Part shown: positions 53,331 to 63,700 of the stretch, piece by piece
Layout of the letters: the number at the start of each line of letters is the position of its first letter
How positions within the stretch are numbered: position 1 is the first letter of the stretch
Assembly (NCBI RefSeq): GCF_900105455.1
Contig: NZ_FNSF01000002.1
Span: 365,501-429,500, forward strand
Origin: Tenacibaculum sp. MAR_2009_124
Lineage (GTDB): Bacteria > Bacteroidota > Bacteroidia > Flavobacteriales > Flavobacteriaceae
DNA: 64,000 nucleotides
Reading direction: 5' to 3'
The notes under the pieces: model-generated
The model's input: only the letters and a program-made list of their open reading frames with translations
Database searches by the model: none
Told to the model about the DNA's origin: nothing
Program-made: the position numbers and the translations under genes

Positions 53331-54446
53331 ATGAAATTCAAAAGTAAAAACACAATAACTGTACAAGAGCTTAGAAAGTTACTTGAAAGCAAAAGTCCAG
53401 TTAAAATTTTGGACGTTAGACCCAAGGAGGAAAGAGATGAATGGAAAATTATAGAAAGTACTTTTGTAGATGTCTATGAAGAACTTAAAAAAGGCAAAAG
53501 AAAACTATTTAAAAATATTAAGTTCCCTGAAAATGTTCCAGTTGTTACTTTATGTTCTGCGGGGAAAACAAGTATGATTGCCATGGAACAGCTCCGTGAA
53601 GAAGGTATAGAAGCTTATTCATTGGAAGGAGGAATGCGGGCTTGGACTACCGCTTATAGTATGGCTGAAACTAAGGATAAAGAAGGGACAACTGTTCTAC
53701 AAATACGAAGAACAGGAAAGGGCTGCTTGTCTTATATGATTGAAAATAATGGAGAGACCGTAGTTATTGACCCATCATTAAATATTGATGTTTACCTGTC
53801 TATTGCTGAAAGTAGAGGATGGAAAATAAAATATGTTTTAGATACGCATATTCATGCCGACCATTTTTCAAGAGCATTGGAACTGTCATCAAAAATCAAT
53901 GCAAAACTACTTTTTCCAGAGCAGAAATTGTTAAAGTACACTTACCAAGCTATTGACAATGGAATGATTATAAGTTTTGGAAAAACAACATTAAAAACAA
54001 TTCATAGCCCTGGGCATACACAAGAAAGTTATTGTTATTTAATTGGAAATAAATCTTTATTTACTGGAGATACATTGTTCACAAGAGGAGTTGGAAGGCC
54101 TGATTTAAAGGCTTCTCAAGAACAAGCAAAACAAAAAGCAAGTCTGTTGTTTGAGTCTATCCAAAAAATTATCGGGTTAGATCCTGATATAATAATATAC
54201 CCCGGACATATTAGTGAACCCATTGCATTTAATGAAATACTCATCTGTGATACGTTGGGGAATATCAAAGAATCTGTTGACTTGTTGAACTATTCGAAAG
54301 ATGATTTTATAACAAACGTACTTCGAAATATACCTGAAACACCTCCGAATTATCAGGCTATAGTAGAGTTGAACAAGGAAGGAAAAGCTAAAGAAAGTGA
54401 ATTGATTGAGTTGGAAGCAGGTGCGAATCGTTGTGCGATTTCTTAA
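53331..54446 (+). CDS. Rhodanese-metallo-beta-lactamase fusion (persulfide dioxygenase-like)
   Basis: 371 residues. The N-terminal rhodanese (about 1-105) has the loop CSAGKTS. The metallo-beta-lactamase part carries DTHIHADHFS, SPGHTQES, GDTLF and YPGHISEP, the iron-binding histidines and aspartates of the ETHE1 type. Such enzymes oxidise glutathione or other low-molecular-weight persulfides to sulfite with oxygen. The order rhodanese first, then dioxygenase, is less usual than the reverse fusion. The substrate thiol here is unknown. Confidence 0.85.
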   Translation: MKFKSKNTITVQELRKLLESKSPVKILDVRPKEERDEWKIIESTFVDVYEELKKGKRKLFKNIKFPENVPVVTLCSAGKTSMIAMEQLREEGIEAYSLEGGMRAWTTAYSMAETKDKEGTTVLQIRRTGKGCLSYMIENNGETVVIDPSLNIDVYLSIAESRGWKIKYVLDTHIHADHFSRALELSSKINAKLLFPEQKLLKYTYQAIDNGMIISFGKTTLKTIHSPGHTQESYCYLIGNKSLFTGDTLFTRGVGRPDLKASQEQAKQKASLLFESIQKIIGLDPDIIIYPGHISEPIAFNEILICDTLGNIKESVDLLNYSKDDFITNVLRNIPETPPNYQAIVELNKEGKAKESELIELEAGANRCAIS

Positions 54447-54466
54447 TGTAAAAGGATAGAGGAGAG

Positions 54467-55666
54467 ATGAGAGAAAAAACAATTTTAGGCTTAAAAGAAA
54501 ACTGGAAACAGTTTTCATTATTACTTATAGTAAATGCCTTTGTAGGGGGTATGGTTGGATTGGAAAGAACAATTTTACCTGAACTAGCAGAAAAACAATT
54601 CTTAATTACAGCAACTTCTGTTTTGCTATCCTTTATTATCGTTTTTGGTATTGTAAAAGCAGTAACCAATTACTTTACGGGAGTTTTAGCTAATAAAATA
54701 GGAAGAAAGAAGTTACTTGTTATTGGTTGGTTAGTAGCAATACCAATTCCATTTATACTTATGTATTCGGAGAATTGGAACTGGATTATTTTTGCCAATG
54801 TTTTACTCGGAATCAATCAAGGATTGACTTGGTCAAGCACAGTGGTTATGAAAATTGATTTGGTAGGAGAAAAAAACCGTGGTTTTGCAATGGGACTTAA
54901 CGAGTCTTTTGGATATCTCTCAATAGCTATTGTAGCTTATACGACCGGATGGATAGCTGCAAATTATGGTTTGAGGCCTTACCCGTTTTATCAAGGAATT
55001 GGCTTTGTTATTTTAGGAATACTAATGAGTGTTTTTTTGATAAAGGATACAGCAAAATACGTTGCTACTGAAAGCAAAACGACTAAGGTTAAAGAACATG
55101 AAAATGTTTTTTGGAATGCGACATGGAAGGATAAGAACTTAGGATCTATTTCTCAAGCAGGATTCGTTAATAATTTAAACGATGGAATGATCTGGGGAAT
55201 TTTACCTGTGATTTTGGCTAATAGAGGTTTTAGTTTGAGTGATATTGCTTTAATTGTAGCGATTTACCCTGCTATTTGGGGGGTAGGTCAATTGGTAACA
55301 GGGAAGTTATCGGATCATTACAATAAAAAAAATATGTTGTTCTTAGGAATGGTATTACAAGGTGTGTCCTTAATTGTAATGTTTTGGGCAGTTCATAAGT
55401 TTTCGTTTATTCTACTTTCTTCTGTACTCGGCATTGGAACTGCCATTGTATACCCAACATTTCTTTCAGCAATTGCTGATCATACTAATCCTGGTCAACG
55501 AGCAGAAAGCATTGGCGTTTTTAGGTTGTGGAGAGATTTAGGGTACTCATTTGGAGCAATAATAACCATAGTAATTGCTCAATTTTTAGAGGTAGACTTT
55601 ACCATTTTATGTATTGGAACTCTAACGATGTTTTCTGCTTTTATTATTAAATTAAGAATGACGTAA
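54467..55666 (+). CDS. MFS transporter
   Basis: 399 residues, twelve membrane segments. The loop ANKIGRKKLLVIGW between segments 2 and 3 is the MFS signature. The second half repeats the pattern (GKLSDHYNKKNMLFLGMVL). It starts 20 bp after the dioxygenase gene and 3 bp before the cysteine desulfurase gene, so it is probably part of sulfur metabolism (import of a sulfur compound or export of a sulfur product). The substrate is not predictable. Confidence 0.9.
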   Translation: MREKTILGLKENWKQFSLLLIVNAFVGGMVGLERTILPELAEKQFLITATSVLLSFIIVFGIVKAVTNYFTGVLANKIGRKKLLVIGWLVAIPIPFILMYSENWNWIIFANVLLGINQGLTWSSTVVMKIDLVGEKNRGFAMGLNESFGYLSIAIVAYTTGWIAANYGLRPYPFYQGIGFVILGILMSVFLIKDTAKYVATESKTTKVKEHENVFWNATWKDKNLGSISQAGFVNNLNDGMIWGILPVILANRGFSLSDIALIVAIYPAIWGVGQLVTGKLSDHYNKKNMLFLGMVLQGVSLIVMFWAVHKFSFILLSSVLGIGTAIVYPTFLSAIADHTNPGQRAESIGVFRLWRDLGYSFGAIITIVIAQFLEVDFTILCIGTLTMFSAFIIKLRMT

Positions 55667-55669
55667 ATT

Positions 55670-56809
55670 ATGAAAACACCATTTATCTATTTAGATTATA
55701 ATGCATCTACTCCAATTGACTCTAGGGTTGTGGATGAAATGCTACCTTATTTGACTCGTATTTATGGGAATCCATCGAGTATCCATAATCAGGGAGTAAA
55801 AGCAAAAGAGGCTGTTCAGAATGCGCGTCAACAAGTGGCGAATTTAATAGGAGCTAATTCTGATGAAATAATATTTACCAGTGGAGGTACTGAAGCCAAT
55901 AATCATGCGATTATTGGAACTGCAATGGCCAATAAAGTAAATGGAAACCATATTATAACTTCGGCTATAGAACATCCAGCAGTTACTGAAGTTTGTAAGT
56001 ATTTAGAAAGTCGAGGTTTTTCAATTTCTTATGTCGATGTTGATAAGGAAGGAGTTGTTAAGTTGGAAGAATTAAAAAAGGCAATTACCAATGAAACCAT
56101 TTTGATATCTATTATGCATGCCAATAATGAAATAGGAAGCATTCAGCCTATTGAAGAAATAGGAAAGTTAGCAAGAGAAAAAGGTATTGTTTTTCATACA
56201 GACGCATCACAATCAGTAGGAAAAATTGAAGCAAAAGTCGATCAGTTGCATGTTGATTTACTCACAATTGCAGGTCATAAAATTTATGCACCGAAAGGAG
56301 TTGGGGCACTTTATGTTCGAAATGGAACGAAGTTAAGCAATCTGATGTTTGGAGCTGGGCATGAACAAGGTTTACGACCAGGTACCGAAAATGTAGCCCA
56401 AATTGTAGCTCTAGGTAAAGCGACTGAAATTTCTAAGGAAGAGTTTGCTAAGAATATGGAGCAAATGAAAAATATACGGGACTATTTATTAGAAAAGCTA
56501 CAAAGTTTAAATATAAAGTTCGTAGTTAACGGAAATCTTTTGAAATGTTTGCCCAATACTTTAAATGTTAGTTTTAAAGATTTGGATGCAAACGCATTGA
56601 TTTATAAGCTAAGAAATAGTGTAGCCTTATCAGCTGGATCTGCCTGTCATTCTGGAGAAGTAAAACTATCAAATGTAGTTAAGGCAGTCTTAACGGATTT
56701 TGACTATGCAAATGGCACCATACGATTTTCAGTAGGGAAAAGCACTTCAAAGAAAGAAATAGATGAGGCCATAAGTTTGTTTAAAAACTATTTCATAAGG
56801 AATTTATGA
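55670..56809 (+). CDS. Cysteine desulfurase (NifS/IscS class)
   Basis: 379 residues. YLDYNASTPIDSRV opens the fold. SGGTEANNHAI is the cofactor loop, and the PLP lysine is in AGHKIYAPKGVGALY. The catalytic cysteine is in SAGSACHSG. It makes a persulfide and alanine from cysteine. Placement with a persulfide dioxygenase and rhodanese regulator suggests supply or detoxification of sulfane sulfur rather than general iron-sulfur assembly, though a scaffold gene is not next to it. Confidence 0.92.
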   Translation: MKTPFIYLDYNASTPIDSRVVDEMLPYLTRIYGNPSSIHNQGVKAKEAVQNARQQVANLIGANSDEIIFTSGGTEANNHAIIGTAMANKVNGNHIITSAIEHPAVTEVCKYLESRGFSISYVDVDKEGVVKLEELKKAITNETILISIMHANNEIGSIQPIEEIGKLAREKGIVFHTDASQSVGKIEAKVDQLHVDLLTIAGHKIYAPKGVGALYVRNGTKLSNLMFGAGHEQGLRPGTENVAQIVALGKATEISKEEFAKNMEQMKNIRDYLLEKLQSLNIKFVVNGNLLKCLPNTLNVSFKDLDANALIYKLRNSVALSAGSACHSGEVKLSNVVKAVLTDFDYANGTIRFSVGKSTSKKEIDEAISLFKNYFIRNL

Positions 56810-56819
56810 AACTAAAAAA

Positions 56820-56841
56820 ACCTTCAAGTTTTACTTGAAGG
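56820..56841. terminator. Terminator between the sulfur operon and the barrel gene
   Basis: ACCTTCAAG/CTTGAAGGT, a perfect stem with a 4-5 base loop, seven A before it and six T after it. It serves both convergent genes. Confidence 0.92.
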
Positions 56842-56866
56842 TTTTTTATAATACGTTTCTCTATAA

Positions 56867-57340
56867 TTAAAATTGATAACGAATCGATAAACCGAAATCA
56901 GCTTCGAAACCATCATAAGAATCACTAAATCCGAATTCTGGTCTAAAGTCTAAGGAAATTAACAACGGAATATCAAAATTGTATTCAATCCCGACAACAC
57001 CAGCACCAAAAATAAATGTGTCAGAGTTATTCGTTGCTTTAGTTTTCCAGCTTCCTAATCCACCACCAACACCAGCGTACCAGTTAAAACGGTCTTCAAG
57101 TTGCCAAACCCATTGGTACAAACCAGCAACTTTAAAAGCACTATATGAACTGTTTCCTCTAATACCAAGATCAACTTCTAAACGATTGTTATCGCTTAAT
57201 TTTCTCTGGTAAGATAATTCTCCTCCAAATCCGTTGTTCTCTCCAAAACGAATACCTATTGCATTTTTAGAGGTGTCTTGAGCGTTTGCAGCAAATACCG
57301 ATAACGTTACAAAACCGATGAACAATAACAGTTTTTTCAT
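56867..57340 (-). CDS. Small outer-membrane beta-barrel protein
   Basis: 157 residues. The signal peptide ends at FAANAQ. GIRFGENNGFGGELSYQRKLSDNNRLEVDLGIRGNSSYSAFKVAGLYQWVWQLEDRFNWYAGVGGGLGSW are alternating strands, and it ends FGLSIRYQF with the terminal phenylalanine typical of outer-membrane barrels. This is an OmpX/OprF-like eight-strand type. Function unknown. Single gene. Confidence 0.82.
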   Translation of the reverse strand: MKKLLLFIGFVTLSVFAANAQDTSKNAIGIRFGENNGFGGELSYQRKLSDNNRLEVDLGIRGNSSYSAFKVAGLYQWVWQLEDRFNWYAGVGGGLGSWKTKATNNSDTFIFGAGVVGIEYNFDIPLLISLDFRPEFGFSDSYDGFEADFGLSIRYQF

Positions 57341-57528
57341 ATTTAAAAATATTTAATAGTTTAAGTGAAAATACATTTCAAAATTGATGCCAAAAATACA
57401 TGAATTTTTTTCATTTAAAATGAAACGAAAGTGAAATAAATTGTGTTAATCGATAAAACCTACTCTCAAAATCAGAGGAAAAAGTTGATAGCCTCATTGA
57501 ACATATTCACAAACTGATGGAAAGAATA

Positions 57529-57567
57529 ATACGATTTGTGATTAAAAATTTCGTGTAAATTAATTGA
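57529..57567. repeat. 39-bp repeat, second copy
   Basis: Identical to 3656-3694 except one base. It lies in a 408-bp gap without genes that also holds a palindrome near 57601 and the hairpin at 57689. Confidence 0.7.
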
Positions 57568-57688
57568 GTTGTTTTTTCATTATACGAGGCAAAAAAAACA
57601 AAGCATAGCCTTAGCTACGGTTTCTTTTTTAACGTATTAGAATGTAAAAAGAAGCTGTTCATATGTGAAATATTTTCTTTTAAATTGT

Positions 57689-57727
57689 ATAACACCTCAC
57701 AGGTCTCAAAAACCCGTGAGGTGTTAT
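57689..57727 (-). terminator. Terminator-like hairpin of the alpha-2-macroglobulin gene
   Basis: ATAACACCTCACAGG pairs with CCCGTGAGGTGTTAT almost perfectly, 22 bp past the stop codon at 57749. The T run on the minus strand is weak. The shape is common as an extragenic palindrome in Flavobacteriia. Confidence 0.6.
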
Positions 57728-57748
57728 TTGATATATCGGAGTCTATTC

Positions 57749-60700
57749 TTACTTCTCTATTGAAATTCGAATTCCATTTGAATGACTAGTAAACTCTGGT
57801 GCGTACATACTCTGAATACTTGTAATCCCATTGCTAAAATTACCTGCATTATTAGCTCTAACATCATATTCGAAAACATACACTCCTTTAGGTAATCGAC
57901 TGAAAAAGAAATTTGTTGCCGCATCTTTAGTACTTTGGTAATAACCTAAACCGTCTTGCCATTTGTATTCTGAAAGTACATTGATAGGTTCAACACCACT
58001 GGCTCTCATATCTTTCATATGAATAAAGTCCATATCTCTATCTGAACGAAGCTCAATTCTTATCGTTAGTAGATCGCCAACTTTTAGCGTTGTTTTATTT
58101 GTGATTTCAATTAACTTTTTACCAGTATCTGAATTAACCTTTTTGAATACTTTTTTCTTCAGTTGTAAAGGCGTTTTAGCCGAAGTAATTTTATCTAAAT
58201 CTTCGAAGTATTGCCAATACAATCCTCCCCAAGCAACCGTTTCGCCTTTTGAGCTCATGGTTACCGTTCCCATACCTTTTTGAATTGCTTCTCCGCTCCA
58301 AGAGGTTTTATAATAACCAGTTCCTGCTTCTAACTTAATCTCAGGATTTTGTTCTGGGTTTATAACTTTTTTTCCAACGGTAACATCTACCAATTCTGTA
58401 GAAGATAACCAATCACTTCCTTGTAGTAACAAAGCGTAAACCGCTTCTGTAGTGGCCTTGGTTGTTTTCCATTGGCTTACTTGCTTGTTTTTAAGTAGCC
58501 AAATTTTTAGGTTGTCTATTGTTTGTGTATCATTTTCTATTTCAGAAAAAGCTTCGATTAACAATGCCTGAGTTTCAATAGGAGCTTGATGCCAATACCA
58601 ACCTGGTTTATTGGCTTTCCAATACATTCCCATTTCTTCTGAGGTAATGCTGTTTTCTTTTAAAGATTTAAGAATTTTAGAGGCCGTTTCCTTCTGATTG
58701 CTACGATGATTGATAATGGCCATTAAACCTTGACTGTATAAATCTGTTTTTTTCCAAAACCTTGATGTTTGTTCTGTATAAAACGAAATGGCTTTTTTAG
58801 TATCTGAATTTATTGTGATATCAGTGTAAAAACTACGCGCATACAAGTACTGAACAATAAAATTACTTAAATGATCTTTTTTTAAATATTCGATAGATTT
58901 TTTTTCGCCATCTCTTTCTTTAATTTTATGAGCCTCCTTCTGAACATCTTTGTAAATATCTCCAATTTCTTTATCAAGGAATCGAACCGATTTTTTGATA
59001 AGGTTGTCTGCAATATTATCGAAATTAGATATTCCTAGTTTTTTTAAATGACCAAATCCACTAGCAATATGAAGCGTGATATAAGAGTTTGGGTAATATC
59101 CACCTTTAAACCAAGGAAAACCTCCATTGCTCAATTGCATGTTTTGTAACTTACGAATAGCAGATTGTTGTTCATTACTCAATTTGTTTAAATCGAACAA
59201 CAAAGCAATTCGTTTCTTCTGCTCCGTTTCTGATTGTGCGTCACGTAACCATGGAGTTTCTTGAATGATCAATGATTTTAACTCCTGATTCTTTTCTAGG
59301 TTGCTTAACAATGCTTCGGACGATTTCCATTGATTGAATACTTCTTGAATTCTTGGATTTGAATTTGCGATATGACTCGCCAAGGTATTCGCATAAAATC
59401 TAGCAAAAATTTGTTCGCTACACTCATGTGGATACTCCATTAGATAAGGAAGTGATTGTACCGCATACCATGCTGGATTCGAAGTAACTTCAAGAGTTAA
59501 TTGATGATTTTTTAAGCTTGTTGAGGTATTGTTTTTTAGTTTGTCTAAATTAAAGGTCTTGCTTTCTTTCGAACGTACCCACATTGGTAAGGTTTCTGTT
59601 ACTAAAATTCTATTGGATAGTACAGGTAAAGCGTTTTGTTCACCATCGCTAAAATCGCCTGCTTTAGCTACTATTTTGTACTGAACAGCATCAATAGTCT
59701 CAGGAATATATAAACTCCATGAAACCTCAGTATTTCCATTTATATCTACTGAAAAAGATTGTTCTTGTACTGAGTTTTGTAAAAGATTGATTTCTTTTCC
59801 AGAAATAGGGTTTGTTAATATAAGTTTAGAGATTCCTGAAAGATTTTTATCAGATAAATTTGAAACTTTCGCACTGATGGTGATTTTATCTCCATGACGT
59901 AAAAATCTCGGTGCATTAGGTGTAACCATTAGTTCTTTCTGCGTAACTGTTTCTAAAGTTTTAGTTGAAGAATACAAATCTTTATTATGCGCTAATAATT
60001 GAAGTTTCCATTTGGTTAAAGCTTCAGGAACTGTAAAGTTAAACGATATGTTTCCTTCAGAATCAGTAGTTAACTGCGGGTAAAAGAAAGCAGTTTCCTG
60101 TAAATTCTTACGTATTTGAACACCACTGAAATCAGTTTTTTTCGGATTTCCACCTTCATTGTTTAAAGGTGCTGGAGCATTTACTGGAGCGTCAAACTCT
60201 TCTTGCACATCTTCAGTTTCAACTAACATTACAGTACTTTCTGCCATACGAGCCATTTTTCTTCTTGGTGAACCAGATGAATAACCTAAACCAACAGCAA
60301 CAACTTCATCTAAATTACCATCAGCTTCCATTTGAGCAATAATATGGTTTGATTCATCTACTTTCTTTTCAATGGTTTTCATTCCAACAAAACTAAATAC
60401 TAAAATGTCTCCTTTATTCACGTTTAGGATAAATCTACCATCAAAATCGGTCTCTGTTCCGTAGGTAGTTCCTTTGATAAGAACGGTAGCACCAGATAAT
60501 GGTCCAGATTCGTCTTCTACAATACCAGATATCTTTTTATCGAATTTCGTTTTTTGAAATTTTAGGGTTCTTACATATTCTCTTTGAGACCATTGTTGGT
60601 TGTTTAGGTTTAACCCAAACCAATTGTACTTCGTATAGTTAGGCTTATAATTTAAAGGACGAGCCCTGTCAAGATTTTTTACATTGAAATTAGTGTTCCC

Positions 60701-63700
60701 AAAACTCACACCAGCGTTCGCATTGTTATACGATCGGTAGATAGGTTTTTGTATTGGGGAGAAATTCCATTGATGAGGTTTAAAAGCATCTAAAGAAGCA
60801 TCATACATTCCTGCTAATAATTCGGCTGTCACTTTTTCTTTTTTAGGACCTTTTACCGTAAAACTCCATGTTTGCTTTTCTCCTGGTTGTAATTTGTCTC
60901 TAAACGTATTTGTGATAATTTCTAAATCTGTTTTCGGATAAGGAACAGCAATATCTAACTGCCCTTTTTGAAAACTGTTATATTGCACGAAGTACCATTC
61001 AATTCCAAATCCACCTAAGTCTTCTTCCGTTACTGGGACTGAGAATTTCTTTCGATTTTTATTTAAGTGAACATAATGTTTTTCAAAGATGTTTTGGTTT
61101 TTCTCAATCAATAAAACCAAACTAATATCTTCTGAGTTACTGCTAACAGTAATGGTAGCTGTATCGCCAATTTTATATTCTTTTTTATCTGCAATAACCG
61201 AAATTAACTGTTGATCAAAAGGTAATTCGTCTTTTAAAGAAGAAAGTGTAAAGAACTGTTTTGCTTCAACAGTTTGACCAAATTTGTCCTTCGTTTTTAA
61301 AATGGCGACATATTTTCCTGAAGCCCATTTTTTCAATCCTTTGATTGTTTGTTCGCTTTTATTGGCCGTATTAAATTCCGATGAGAAAACTTTTAAGCCT
61401 TTTTCCCAGTGTAAATAATTGTCTTCATTTGTATAAGCATCATGAGGATACTTTGTGCTGAATTCTTTTTTCGAAATAACTTGATAATCTGGGGCATTCC
61501 AAGGACGTTTTCTTAATACTTGTTGAGGTGCTTTTAATTTAAATATGTTAACAGATCCTGAACTTTCGATGTTTTCACCATTTAAGTTTTTAGTGGAAAA
61601 ACTAATATTGGTTTCGTTATTAAGTTTATTTATGTTGTTTGGTATTTCAATATCTGCAAGTAAGGCATGATAGCCAACTTTAACTTCGGTAGTGGCACTC
61701 CTTGTTTCACCATTAATATCAGTCACATCGGCTGTAACTTCATAGGTGAATACGGGTTGTGTTTTTTTATCAGCACTATCATCTGGAATAGCGTTAAATA
61801 CAATTGAAAAGTTTCCAGATTTGTCGGTGGTTACTTTACCTTGAAGGATCTCTTTCGGATGAGAAGTAAAATAAGGTTTGTACCAATACCACCATCTTGG
61901 ATAAACTACTTTTCTATGCACGCGATATACAACTTTAGCATCGGTAATTGAAGTGCCTGCAAAAGACTTCGCAAATCCTGTTACTTTTACTTCATCGTTA
62001 ACTTTTATCGTTTCTGTAACCGGTTTAAAGGCTGTTTCAAATTTAGGGCGTTTATATTCTTCTACAGAAATATACGTATTATTTCTCCTGTTTTCAATAG
62101 AGGCTTCAATAACGAATTGCCCACTTAATCCTTGGCTAGGTAAAATAAAGCTTGAAGAGAATGAACCGAATTCATTGGTTTTTAATTCAATTTCTTTAAC
62201 GGTTTGATAGTTCACATCTTTTAAGGTTACTGTAATTACTTTTTCGGCCTTCACCGTCGATTTGTTTTCAGTAGTTTCTAACGAAATCCCTTTAAAATAA
62301 ACCGTTTGCCCTGGTCTATATATACTTCTATCTGTAAATAAAAAGGTTTCTGTATGTGTTCTATTTGAATTATTGGCATTTCTATGTTTTGGATTTATAT
62401 AAAATCCTGTAAAAATAGCTTCGTCGTCTTTGTAATTTATAGTTGCTGTTACGTTCGCATAATATTCTCTATTTGGAGCAAAAGTAAATTCTCCGTTCTT
62501 GTTCGTTACAAAATTCCTGTTAATAGGTCGATTGTGACGACTTCTAGTGTCGTTTGAAAGATTCACCTTTGCGTTAATCAAAGGAGCACCTGTATTTCTG
62601 TCAACAACTTGATAATTATTTTCTTGTTGATGGTTTAAAACAAAAGCAATATTGGTAACCTGAATGTTGGTGAAAGCAAAAGTTGAGTTTTCTTTAAATT
62701 CTTTTTTAGGAGAAGCCAAAATTACATAATTACCCCTGCTTAGTTTTGGAAGTCCAATTTCTGTAGTATGTTTTTGGTAATCACCTACCGATTTTAGGGT
62801 TGAATTCCATTCCTCAATCTTTGGAAGTTTTTTGAGAAAGGCATATTGTTTTTCTGTATTGTATATTTTATGTAAACGCTCAATTTGATCTATATCGATT
62901 TTATGAATCGAAAAATACAATTCAGAAACATTTTTATAACCAACTAAAACTCTAGAGTATTCTGAAACAGAAATGTGCTTTTCAGCAATAATGTTGAGTT
63001 CTGTTTTGGTAATATTGTTTTTTAAAGACTCACATTTTTTTGCTCCTAAACTTTTAGGAAACTTCTTGAGAATATCATTACAAATAGTTAAAGCTTCTTT
63101 ATTTTTGAATTGATGAGTTTCGTTTTTTTCAGCATCATAACTATTGGCTAACTCATTGTATATTTTGGCTACTTGATAGGCATATAAACCTGATACTTCA
63201 TTATTATGATAGCGTTTTTTTTCAGTGTTCAATGCTTCTAAAAACAATTTTTGTTTGTTAGGATAAGTACCGTGTTTATTCACAAATGCTAAACGTTCAA
63301 TATCATAGTTTACCAATGCTGGTAAGTTATTCTCCTTACTATGAAATTGCAATAATTTTTGGTAGGTTTTTAATGCATTGAATTGAAGAGATAGACTATC
63401 TTTTGAAGTGAGGTTTAATTTTGAAAAATTCTTGCTATTACCAATATAATGTTTGTTGTCTATTTTAAATTCATAGGTAGGTTTTGTAATGGCAGTTTCA
63501 GAAGTTTTATAAAATTCTAACGAATTATAAGCAAGAAAATCGAATAACGTTGGTTGTAAAGACTTTGTGTCTTTAGTCATTTGTAAAATATCCGAGAATT
63601 CAGAAATTTTTATTTTTTGAAGCTGAGATGAATGTTCTAAAGAAGCTTCGAAGTAGCTATGGATTTCGTGAAATAAGGTAGTTAAGTCCCAGGTTCTGAA

